Assembly: GCA_003671025.1 (NCBI GenBank)
Contig: QWPW01000008.1
Location: forward strand, 1 to 64,000
From: Planctomycetota bacterium
Lineage (GTDB): Bacteria; Planctomycetota; Phycisphaerae; Phycisphaerales; SM1A02
Length of the DNA: 64,000 nt
Reading direction: 5' to 3'
Below are positions 1-8,516 of the stretch, piece after piece; the first letter of the stretch is position 1; the number at the start of each line of letters is the position of its first letter. Under the pieces are notes generated by a model. It did no database searches. It saw nothing but the letters and a program-made list of their open reading frames with translations, and was not told the DNA's origin. The position numbers and the translations under genes were made by a program.

Positions 1-11
1 CATTGAGCGAT

Positions 12-210
12 TTGTGACAGGCACGGCCGACTTGGGACAGGCACAATTCCAACCGCGGCGAGGCACGATGTGCCAGGCACTTTCGAGGCACGGGGCAACT
101 TGGGACAGGCACATGGGGCAACTTGGGACAGGCACATCTGGCGGTTTGCGGGGCAACTTGGGACAGGCACAATTTCAACCGCGGGGAGCAACAACGTGCC
201 AGGCACTTCC
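12..210. repeat. Cluster of GGGACAGGCAC-type repeats with a longer imperfect ~45 bp repeat
   Basis: GGGACAGGCAC at 34-44, 102-112, 125-135, 160-170; variants GTGACAGGCAC 14-24 and GTGCCAGGCAC 70-80, 196-206; 'GACAGGCACAATTYCAACCGCGG' occurs twice. Confidence 0.85.
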
Positions 211-376
211 GCGGCATCGAACAGCCCCTCCGGCACTCCGATTTCCAGCCAGTTCCCGCGCCCGCAGCGCCGGCATGCGCAATCATCTGACCACATCAGC
301 CTCACTCGACAAGGCAGCTTCCGCGCTGATCCATGAGCAGGTGCATTCCTGAGTTCTGGGTTGAAGATGCGGCCCT

Positions 377-1141
377 GTGCCGCCGATATGTCCGCAGATG
401 AGGCTCTGGTTCCATCGCATCGCTGAGTTCCTCCGCATGGAGGACGCGTCGGACGCTTCGATCCGCACCGTTCTGCACACGGCGGTTCTGCGTTCGGCGT
501 CGATTGGAATTGGAACGCTCGACGGCGCGGCGCTGCCCAGTCCGCTTTCGGGCCACGTCGAAGAGCTTGAGGACGACACGCTGGTCATCAGCCGGCCGCA
601 CGAAGGTGCGACGCGTCGTGAGTTGGTTGCCGGCGAAACGTTGCATCTCTCGATCGCGGCCGACCGCGGATTTCACCACGGCGTGGTGACGGTGGTTGGT
701 CGCTGGTCGCACGGCATCGGCATGTGCAAGCGCTATGGCTATCGCGTGTCGATTCCCAAGGTGCTCATGCATGAAGAGCGACGCTCGCTGCACCGCGTTC
801 CCGTCGCGTTTGATCTGGCACCGCGTGCCGTGCTCACGCGCCCCGCGTCGCTCGCGTCCGTCGGCGAAGGCACAGTGATTGACCTCTCGGAAGGCGGAAT
901 CTGCGTCCGTGCGCAGCTGTGGACATTGCTGCGTTGCGACGAGCCGCTGCTCTTGCGCGCGAGTTTTCCCGCGTTTATCCCTGAAATCGTCGGCCGCGTC
1001 GCCGTCGCGCATGTGATGAGCGCCAAGCAAACTGGCTACACCGATGTCGGATTGCGTTTCGTCGAAGCGCAGCCGGAACTCGGCCGCGCCATTCGCGCGC
1101 TCGAGTTGCGCCGCGTCAATCGCGCGGGCGCCGCGGGGTGA
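377..1141 (+). CDS. PilZ domain-containing protein (putative c-di-GMP binding)
   Basis: ERRSLHRVPV (RxxxR-like) followed by IDLSEGGICV ((D/N)xSxxG) motif; start codon uncertain. Confidence 0.75.
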   Translation: MPPICPQMRLWFHRIAEFLRMEDASDASIRTVLHTAVLRSASIGIGTLDGAALPSPLSGHVEELEDDTLVISRPHEGATRRELVAGETLHLSIAADRGFHHGVVTVVGRWSHGIGMCKRYGYRVSIPKVLMHEERRSLHRVPVAFDLAPRAVLTRPASLASVGEGTVIDLSEGGICVRAQLWTLLRCDEPLLLRASFPAFIPEIVGRVAVAHVMSAKQTGYTDVGLRFVEAQPELGRAIRALELRRVNRAGAAG

Positions 1142-1218
1142 CGCGATGGTGGCTCGTGTATTAAGTTGACGCGTGCGCCGCGAGATTCATGAGGGTCGCA
1201 AACGCCCGACGCGTTCAA

Positions 1219-1590
1219 TCAATCATCAAGCGGATCGGAGTGAAGCGTTCGCCGTGCGCCATCAAGTGGCGACTGCCCCGACGACTCCTCATCGCGCATC
1301 GCAGACGTATTCATGTCGGACTCGACGCCATCTTCGCGCACGCCGCTGCTGCGGTAGCGCGCCCGGCGCGAGGCATATTCCTCGGGTGAAACTGGCAAAT
1401 CCATCAAGGCGCCCTCCGTGTGCAACGCGTGCAACTTCTTGAGGAACGGCACGCACCATTGACACCCCGTACCCGCGCCGAGGCAATCGGAAATCTGACT
1501 GGGCACGCGCGGCTCTTCACGTTCGATGAAGTTGGCAATCTTGCGCAACGACACGCGAAAGCAGAGGCAGACATGATCGTCAGGATCCAT
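1219..1590 (-). CDS. BFD-like [2Fe-2S]-binding protein
   Basis: VCLCFRV...LGAGTGCQWCVPFLKKL: CxC ... CxxC pattern of bacterioferritin-associated ferredoxin-like domains; start at MDPDDHVCLCF. Confidence 0.7.
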   Translation of the reverse strand: MDPDDHVCLCFRVSLRKIANFIEREEPRVPSQISDCLGAGTGCQWCVPFLKKLHALHTEGALMDLPVSPEEYASRRARYRSSGVREDGVESDMNTSAMRDEESSGQSPLDGARRTLHSDPLDD

Positions 1591-1919
1591 GACCGCAGCG
1601 TATCGGCGACGCGTGCGCGCATCCGTCAGTCGTATCTGTCCGTCACATGTGTTAGGGCTCGAGCAACAATCGAGTCGTAACACGCGACGAAAATTCGGCG
1701 GTGTAAAAGTGTGGCAAATTCGCGAAGAGGCGCAGCCGCGGGGTAGAGTGCGCTAACGACAGTGTTCGCACGGGACGGAATTTGAGCGGCGCGACGGACA
1801 GGCACACGATGGATCGCCGTGAAGGCACGGCGATCGGCGGAGAAAGACGATTTCGAGCGCCAGGACGATTTTTGGCCTTTGGCCAGCAAGACGCGCACGT
1901 ACTCAATTCGGAGACAACT

Positions 1920-4061
1920 ATGGATCGCATTCGACACATCCTCCAGCTTGCTCGCCGACGTGACGCGTTCGCGAGCATCGTGTCCGCACTTTCGTGGGGG
2001 CTGCTCGCGGCGGCGATGGTGGCCATTGGCGCGGTTGGCGTGGTGAAGCTTGTGCCTTCGGCACGTTTCGCTGTGGAGTCCGTTGTCGATGCAACAACTG
2101 GTGTTGCCGTCAACGCACCGAAAGCGTCATCTATATGGACCGCAAATGAACTCACGCTCGCAGTCCTTTGCGCGAGTGTCGCGGCACTGTTGCTCACAAC
2201 GATGCTCTTGTATCTGGTGCATCGCCATGCAGCGCCGAGCGAAGCGGCGATTGCGCTGCGCGTTGATGAACGATTGAAACTCGACGAGCGCTTGACTTCG
2301 GCGTTGGCGTTTGAGCACGCGACCGACGCGTACGCGCGCGCGGCGGTGGCCGACGCGGTGGACGCTGCGTCGAAGCCAGACATCGCGACGCGTGTGCGGG
2401 TTGCGTTTCCGATTCCGCTCGCGCCGCGTGGCTACTGGTCGCTCGCCGCATTGGCCGCGGCGATGTCGGTGCAGATGTTTGTTCCGCGCTATCCCTGGAA
2501 TCTCGGCGACGGCGACGGTGCGCAGCTTGTCGCGAACACTCCAGCGAAGGTGTTGGAGGCTGCATCCGAAGCGGCGATTGAGCGACTCAAGGAAGGACTC
2601 GAGAGTTCGAAGACGCTTCCGCCTGCCGTGCGCAATGCGCTCACCACACTGGCGCAAAATGCAGATGCGAAGATTGGCGGCGACGCCGATCCAGAAGCGC
2701 CCGACAACGTCGACAAGCGACGCGATGCGATTCGGCGCATGAGCGAGTTGCAGAAGAAACTCGACGACGTGAAGAAGAGCGACCCCGCGCGAACCAACGA
2801 CGCACTCAAGCGCGATTTGCAGGGACTCGAATCGCAATCGGGCGAACTCTCGCAACTCACGGAGTCGCTCGCCGCTGGTGACTTTGGTGCGGCAAAGAAA
2901 GAGCTCGGCGAACTCGGGAAGAAACTTGAGTCCGGCGAAATGAGTGATGCTGAGAAGGCCGCTGCGAAGGACGCGTTGGCCAAGATGGCCAAGTCGCTCG
3001 ACGCGCTCGCCGAGAAACAGCAGTCGCTCAAGGACTCATTGGAGAAGAGCGGACTCGACGGCCAACTCGCGAACAACGCGGAGGCGCTCGAACGCGCGAT
3101 CAACGAAAATCCAAACTTGAACGAGCAGCAACGCGAGGAACTTCGCGCGGCAGCGAAGGCTTCCAAAGCAAGCCAGCAAGCACTCAAGAGCATGGCCAAG
3201 GCCGCGCAGAAGAGCGCGAGTCAGAGCGCGCCCAAGAGTGCGCAGCCACAAGGTCAACAAGGACAGCAGGGCCAGCAACAGCAACAGCAGGGTCAGCAGG
3301 GTCAACAGCAGCAGGGTCAACAACAGCAACAAGGTCAGCAGGGCCAACAAGGTCAACAGGGGCAGCAAGGTCAGCAGGGCCAACAAGGTCAACAGGGGCA
3401 GCAAGGTCAACAGGGCCAACAAGGTCAACAGGGCCAACAAGGTCAGCAGGGTCAACCCAGCGATGGAGACCAAGGACTCTCCGAGTTCTCGCAGTCGCTC
3501 TCGGAGTTTGAAATCACTGAGCAAATGCTTGAAGAGGCGGAGGCGCTCTCCAACATGGCGGATAGCGAATCGCAATCGCTCGGCGAAGGCATGTGCAAGA
3601 GTGGGAATTGCACAAAGCCGGGTTCCGCTGATGGGCAGACGATGAGCGGCAACTCAAAACGCACGGGGCAAGGTCCAGGGCAAGGTGGAAACAGCGGCAA
3701 ATCCAAGACGCCAACGGGAACGAAGACGCAGAAGGCGAAGTCGAACACTGCGGGCGGCGATGTCATCGCGCGGCAGCTGATCGAGAATCCCAATCCAGAA
3801 ATCGGCGAGAGCATCATTCCTTCCGAGTCCATCGAGCAGGCCGTCGACGGCGGCTCTGGTGCGGCGGTCGGAGAGGAGCAAGTGCCCACGCATCTCAAGG
3901 ACGCGCATCGCCACTACTTCGGCACGCTCAAGAAGGAGTTGACGAAGAAGGGAGCGGGAGCGGCGGCGACTCCCGCGATCACGCCAACGGTCGGGTCGGC
4001 GACAACTCCCGCCGTGGCGGCGCCTGCAAGCGGCGCACCGTCATCGGGCGGGAGCAATTGA
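1920..4061 (+). CDS. Large membrane-anchored coiled-coil protein with Gly-Gln repeat tract (DUF4175-like position in MoxR/VWA cluster)
   Basis: Start MDRIRHILQLARRRD; N-terminal TM segments, long charged coiled coil, (GQQ)n tract, C-terminal Ala/Pro-rich tail; first gene of operon. Confidence 0.7.
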   Translation: MDRIRHILQLARRRDAFASIVSALSWGLLAAAMVAIGAVGVVKLVPSARFAVESVVDATTGVAVNAPKASSIWTANELTLAVLCASVAALLLTTMLLYLVHRHAAPSEAAIALRVDERLKLDERLTSALAFEHATDAYARAAVADAVDAASKPDIATRVRVAFPIPLAPRGYWSLAALAAAMSVQMFVPRYPWNLGDGDGAQLVANTPAKVLEAASEAAIERLKEGLESSKTLPPAVRNALTTLAQNADAKIGGDADPEAPDNVDKRRDAIRRMSELQKKLDDVKKSDPARTNDALKRDLQGLESQSGELSQLTESLAAGDFGAAKKELGELGKKLESGEMSDAEKAAAKDALAKMAKSLDALAEKQQSLKDSLEKSGLDGQLANNAEALERAINENPNLNEQQREELRAAAKASKASQQALKSMAKAAQKSASQSAPKSAQPQGQQGQQGQQQQQQGQQGQQQQGQQQQQGQQGQQGQQGQQGQQGQQGQQGQQGQQGQQGQQGQQGQQGQPSDGDQGLSEFSQSLSEFEITEQMLEEAEALSNMADSESQSLGEGMCKSGNCTKPGSADGQTMSGNSKRTGQGPGQGGNSGKSKTPTGTKTQKAKSNTAGGDVIARQLIENPNPEIGESIIPSESIEQAVDGGSGAAVGEEQVPTHLKDAHRHYFGTLKKELTKKGAGAAATPAITPTVGSATTPAVAAPASGAPSSGGSN
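3252..3455 (+). repeat. In-frame (GQQ)n 9-bp tandem repeat with 36-bp higher-order unit
   Basis: GGTCAGCAGGGCCAACAAGGTCAACAGGGGCAGCAA occurs as exact tandem copies at 3333-3368 and 3369-3404. Confidence 0.95.
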
Positions 4062-5368
4062 ACGGCGCGCGTGCAATGAGGGAAGTGACAATCGGACAGA
4101 AGCAGAATCGTCGGCGCGTGAGGGGAATTGAAATCGACGCGAGCTCGCCGCGCGGCATCAGCACGCCTGAGCCGCTTACGCGTCGAGAGTTGATCGTCTC
4201 CACATTGACTCTACTCGCCGCGTCAACGCTTGCCGCGTGCGGCGATGGACGCAGCAATCCGAGCGGCGAATCCGCCAGCGTGGTCATGTACATCTCGGCC
4301 GATGACGCTCTCGCGCGCGTCGTGCTCGCGGCGTGCACGCGCGACACGGGAATCGAAATCGTTCCCGTCTTCGATACCGAGGCGACCAAGTCAACGGGGT
4401 TAGAGAATCGCATTCGCGCCGAACGCGATCGTCCGCGCGCGGATCTGTTCTGGTCCTCGGAGGCGTTTGCAGTCTTGCGTCTCGCGGCGGATGGATTGCT
4501 CGCGCCCCTGTCGGAGGAATTGTGGAACGGTTGGCCTGCGCAGCATCGCGATGCGCAGCGTCGATGGCTCGCATTTTCCGCGCGCGCGCGCGTGCTTGTC
4601 TGGAACACCGCGCATGACACACCTGCCATCGACGACTTGGCGGCGCTGTGCATGAACGCGACCGACGCGACCGACGCGACCAACGCGACCAACGCGACCA
4701 AACTGTCGTCGCAACACACTGCATCGACGGACGATGCGAAGCGCCATTCGATCGCCATTGCCGATCCGCGCTTTGGCACCACGCGCGGTCACCTCGCGGC
4801 GCTCGAAGATGCGTGGAACGCCGCACGTCAGCGCGGCATCAACGCGCCGACTCTTGAGCAGTGGCTCCATGCGATGCGTGCGCGTGGCGTGCGCGTCTTG
4901 CTCGGCGGAAATTCCGCGGTGGTCGAAGCGGTCGCGCTCGGTGAATGCGCCTACGGATTGACCGACAGCGACGATGCGTTCGCGGCGCAAGCGCGCGGAC
5001 TTCCTATCGCCATGAGTCTCGCGCGAGCGCTTCCGCGCGGCGACGCGGGCGGTGGCGCGATGGTGATTCCCAACACCATCGCGCGAGTGGCGCGAGTCGT
5101 GCGCGCAGATGGTGACGTTGGCAATGACAACAACGCGCGCCTCGCCGATCGCGTCGCGCAGTGGATGGTCTCTGCCCGCTGCGAAGAAATCATCGCGCGG
5201 TCACCGTCGCGCAATCTTCCGCTGGGTCCTAATGTTGCGCGCGAGGCGGCCGTCGATGCCGCATGGGCTGAGCCTGATCCGTTGCAGTTTGATCTCGCCG
5301 CCGCGAGCGCGCGCGCCGATGAAGTCGCCGTTTTCGCGCACCAGATTCTCACGCGGAGCGACTCGTGA
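4058..5368 (+). CDS. Lipoprotein extracellular solute-binding protein, iron(III)-type ABC family
   Basis: LTLLAASTLAACGDG lipobox; VVMYISADDALARVVLAACTRDTGIEIVPVFDTEATKSTGLENRIRAER...ADLFWSSE typical of Fe3+ ABC binding proteins; overlaps previous stop (TTGA) or starts at ATG 4076. Confidence 0.8.
   Translation: MNGARAMREVTIGQKQNRRRVRGIEIDASSPRGISTPEPLTRRELIVSTLTLLAASTLAACGDGRSNPSGESASVVMYISADDALARVVLAACTRDTGIEIVPVFDTEATKSTGLENRIRAERDRPRADLFWSSEAFAVLRLAADGLLAPLSEELWNGWPAQHRDAQRRWLAFSARARVLVWNTAHDTPAIDDLAALCMNATDATDATNATNATKLSSQHTASTDDAKRHSIAIADPRFGTTRGHLAALEDAWNAARQRGINAPTLEQWLHAMRARGVRVLLGGNSAVVEAVALGECAYGLTDSDDAFAAQARGLPIAMSLARALPRGDAGGGAMVIPNTIARVARVVRADGDVGNDNNARLADRVAQWMVSARCEEIIARSPSRNLPLGPNVAREAAVDAAWAEPDPLQFDLAAASARADEVAVFAHQILTRSDS
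4655..4699 (+). repeat. Five 9-bp tandem units (RACGCGACC) in the binding-protein gene
   Basis: AACGCGACC GACGCGACC GACGCGACC AACGCGACC AACGCGACC, encoding NATDATDATNATNAT. Confidence 0.95.
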
Positions 5369-8300
5369 GTCCACGTCATCACGCGCCCACCCTTACACGT
5401 CCCTCCGCGAAACTCGACGCGGCCGCGCTATGCACGCTGGTAATCGTGATCGCGTTGACCGCGCTGTGGCCCGCGCTTTCGTTGAGTCTGCAACTGCTGC
5501 GTCGTGAGCCATCAATCACGATGCGTCAGAGTGTCGACGCGTCGCTGATGGGGACATCAACTCTCGCTTCACCAACGCTCGCTTCACCAACGCTCGCGAC
5601 AACGGAAGCTGTCGAACCGCGCGTCAAAGAACCAAGCCTCGTCGAACCGCGCGTCATCGATCAAAGCTTCGCGCCGCCGAACATCCTTGAACTCTGGTCG
5701 CGCAGCATCGCGTGGGCGGTTGCGGCGTCGATGGTGGGCGTGTTGCTCGCGTGGATTCCTTCCCGCGTGATGCGCAGTGCGCTTGCGTCGAGCGACGCGC
5801 GTGGCGCGACATCTCGCGCGAGTTCCCTCTTCGGCACAACTCGTGCGACGACTTCTCTCTCGACGAATCAAGCCGACGCATCGCCAACGCGCGTGCACTC
5901 CGAGCATGGGTCGCGCGGCACTCTCGCGACGCTCACATCACCGTTTGCGAGCGTCCCTTCCGCGTTGATCACGCTCCTCTCGTTGACGCTGCTGCTGCCA
6001 TTGTCGTTGCCGCCGTGGGTGCTCTCGGGAGCGATGTGGATTGCCGCCGGTCCGGGCACTGCCATCGGCGATTGGTGTGAACGCACCGACCGCGTGAGCG
6101 CGCTGCGACTTGCGATCCTGTGTATCGCACTCATCGCATGGAGCATGGCGCTTGGTCTCGTCGTACTCATGTGCGCTGGTGCGCCGTCGCGCGTTTCGAC
6201 GCAACGATTGCTCGCGCTCGACGACGCGTCACTGTTCGCGCGGGTGCGCGTGGCGTTCACGCAGGACGCGCGCGCGTGCGCCTTGGCCGTGTTGGTCGCG
6301 TCCACGTTTTTGCTAGGAGAAACCACCGTTTTCGACCTCGCGCAAGTCTCAACCATTGGTTTCGAATTGCGCACGATGGATGCGCTGGGCGCGTCGCCGC
6401 GCGCGCTGCTCGTCAGTGCGTGGCCTGGCATCGTGATCGCGTTGATCACCGTGTTCATCGCGTCGGTCGTCGCGCGGCGCATGAGCGATGAGCGGCTCCC
6501 TGCTCGAGGCAGTCGCGCGCACACCCAACGTGAATCGTGGTGGTCGCGTGCGTGCTGCGGGTTGGCCGCGCTGCTGGTGCTTGCTCCATTGGCGCTCTAC
6601 GTGCAGGCACTTTCCAACGCGCCGCGCGTGGAAGATTTTCTCACGCTGCATGGAATCGCGTTGCGCAACACCGTGTTCATCGCGTTGCTTGCGGCAGTAG
6701 TGGGGGCCCTCGTCGCCGTGGCGCTGCGCGTGGCGCTCGCGTCGCAACGGCGATGGATTCGACGAGTCGCGATCACACTCGCGATGCTCGCGTGCGTGAA
6801 CGCACTCGTCCCCGGAACCATCACCGCAACCGCGCTGGCCACGGCATACAACCACGCGGCGACCGCGCTGATCTACGACTCGTCGTGGATCGTCGTGTTC
6901 GCGTTGGCCTCGCGCGCGATGATCGTCGCGGTCGCAGTGAGCGTCGTCCTCTTCATGCGCGAAACCGCCGTCGCAGGAAAGCTCCGCGCGCTCGACAGTT
7001 CGACCTGCGTCAACCAAATGCGCGGTCTTCGTCGCGAAGCACGACTTGCGTTTGTCACCACGCTGCTCTTGTCAAGCGCATGGAACCTCGGCGAACTCAT
7101 CACCAGCGGACGCGTGTTGCCGCCGGGAGTTGCGTGGCTGGCCACCGATATTCTCAACGCGATTCACTATCAACGCCCCGATACCGTGTTGCTGGGAACA
7201 CTCGCGCTGCTGCTGACCTCGTTGATTGCCGTCGCCGCGCTGGGCGCGTTGATGAGGTTTCCTTTGCATGCGCTGCGTTACAACTCAATTCGCAGTGCTC
7301 GCGTTCTGCGCGTCATCCCGCTGCTCGTGTGTGCTCTCGCGGTGATCGTGTTCGACAGCGGATGCGACGAGCGTGCGCCGCGCGCGCTCGACGCGACCGC
7401 GTTCATGAACGAAGAAGAGCGACGCGAACACAACGCCATCGTCGCCGCGGCACCCAACGTCGATGCGCCACTGCAAGACGCGCAGGCGATTGGTGTGGCC
7501 GGTCGCGGCGCGGGCCAGTTCAACACTCCGCGTGCCTTGGCCTGTGACCCGCGCGACGGAACCGTCTACGTCATCGATAAGGACGCGCGTGTGCAGCATC
7601 TCACGCAGAACGGCGAGCTCCTCGCGCAGTGGCGCATGCCCAAGTTTGACCGCGGAAAACCCGTGGGCGCCACTGTCGCGCCCGATGGAACGCTCGTCGT
7701 CGCCGACACCCACGAGCATCGCATCGTCGCCTTTGCGCCTGATGGAACGATCCGTTGGACGCTCGGCGAGTACGGCCGCGAGACGGGCCAATTCATCTAT
7801 CCCACCGACATCGCCTTCGCTCCCGATGGACGCATGTTCATCGGTGAATACGGTGGAAACGACCGCATCCAAGTGTTCGACCGCGAGCGTCGCTTTCTCT
7901 ACGCGTTTGGCCGTTGCGGCGCACTTGAGGGTGAGTTTCTTCGGCCGCAAGCGCTCGCCTATGACAGCGCGCGCGACGAGTTGTACGTCGCCGATGTGGG
8001 CAATCATCGCATTCAAGTGTTCACCGGCGATGGCGAGTTTCGCCGCGCGCTCGGTTCGCCTGGTCGCGGCCCCGGCGAGTTCGCCTATCCCTTTGGACTG
8101 ATTCTGGAAATCGATGGAGTGCCCGTGACCAGCATCACCCAGCCAACTGCAGCGACCGAAGATGTCGCGCGTCGCACCGTGGTCGTCGCCGAGCACAGCA
8201 ATCATCGAGTGCAACGACTCGACGCAATTTCAGGCAAACCACTCGCGCTCGCGGGCGGAGTCGGCGCGGCGGTTGGCCGCCTCAAGTACCCTTGGGCTCT

Positions 8301-8439
8301 GGAACCATGTGCGCTTGAGCCATGTGCCCTTGAGACAGGTGCACTCGAGTCGAGTGCGACAAGCACCAACGCACCAAGGCGCATGGCGATTTGTGATTCG
8401 GGCAACTCGAGAATTGTGTTCTTCGTACTTCCGCAGTGA
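5365..8439 (+). CDS. Fusion: iron-type ABC transporter permease (two permease lobes) with C-terminal NHL-repeat beta-propeller
   Basis: N-terminal ~630 aa multi-TM permease with FbpB/ThiP-like segments; from ~aa 670 NHL blades (GRGAGQFNTPRALACDPRDGTVYVIDK, FIYPTDIAFAPDGRMFIGEYGGNDRIQVF, FLRPQALAYDSARDELYVADVGNHRIQVF); GTGA overlap with upstream gene. Confidence 0.8.
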   Translation: MSPRHHAPTLTRPSAKLDAAALCTLVIVIALTALWPALSLSLQLLRREPSITMRQSVDASLMGTSTLASPTLASPTLATTEAVEPRVKEPSLVEPRVIDQSFAPPNILELWSRSIAWAVAASMVGVLLAWIPSRVMRSALASSDARGATSRASSLFGTTRATTSLSTNQADASPTRVHSEHGSRGTLATLTSPFASVPSALITLLSLTLLLPLSLPPWVLSGAMWIAAGPGTAIGDWCERTDRVSALRLAILCIALIAWSMALGLVVLMCAGAPSRVSTQRLLALDDASLFARVRVAFTQDARACALAVLVASTFLLGETTVFDLAQVSTIGFELRTMDALGASPRALLVSAWPGIVIALITVFIASVVARRMSDERLPARGSRAHTQRESWWSRACCGLAALLVLAPLALYVQALSNAPRVEDFLTLHGIALRNTVFIALLAAVVGALVAVALRVALASQRRWIRRVAITLAMLACVNALVPGTITATALATAYNHAATALIYDSSWIVVFALASRAMIVAVAVSVVLFMRETAVAGKLRALDSSTCVNQMRGLRREARLAFVTTLLLSSAWNLGELITSGRVLPPGVAWLATDILNAIHYQRPDTVLLGTLALLLTSLIAVAALGALMRFPLHALRYNSIRSARVLRVIPLLVCALAVIVFDSGCDERAPRALDATAFMNEEERREHNAIVAAAPNVDAPLQDAQAIGVAGRGAGQFNTPRALACDPRDGTVYVIDKDARVQHLTQNGELLAQWRMPKFDRGKPVGATVAPDGTLVVADTHEHRIVAFAPDGTIRWTLGEYGRETGQFIYPTDIAFAPDGRMFIGEYGGNDRIQVFDRERRFLYAFGRCGALEGEFLRPQALAYDSARDELYVADVGNHRIQVFTGDGEFRRALGSPGRGPGEFAYPFGLILEIDGVPVTSITQPTAATEDVARRTVVVAEHSNHRVQRLDAISGKPLALAGGVGAAVGRLKYPWALEPCALEPCALETGALESSATSTNAPRRMAICDSGNSRIVFFVLPQ
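5554..5598 (+). repeat. Three imperfect 15-bp tandem units in the permease gene
   Basis: ACATCAACTCTCGCT / TCACCAACGCTCGCT / TCACCAACGCTCGCG, encoding STLA SPTLA SPTLA. Confidence 0.85.
8296..8355 (+). repeat. Four 15-bp in-frame tandem units in the NHL propeller (ALEPC/ALEPC/ALETG/ALESS)
   Basis: GCTCTGGAACCATGT GCGCTTGAGCCATGT GCCCTTGAGACAGGT GCACTCGAGTCGAGT. Confidence 0.9.
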
Positions 8440-8516
8440 GTGGTGATTGATGAGTGATGCGCGGCAAAGGCGGCGCGCGTCTGTTCCGTTTGTGAGTTTC
8501 GTACGTTTCGATCTTC

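Noticed and set aside
302-1030. 242-aa minus-strand ORF opposite the PilZ gene
   Set aside because: Arg/His-rich shadow ORF; the PilZ motif on the plus strand is the supported reading
3036-3575. Minus-strand ORF with (LLTLLALLT)n resembling a leucine-rich protein
   Set aside because: Reverse-complement reading of the GQQ tract; no independent start context or domain
6537-7547. 336-aa plus-strand ORF within the permease gene
   Set aside because: Alternate frame of the permease, Arg-rich composition typical of out-of-frame high-GC translation
7285-8214. 309-aa minus-strand ORF opposite the NHL propeller
   Set aside because: Antisense to clear NHL repeats; no domain recognised
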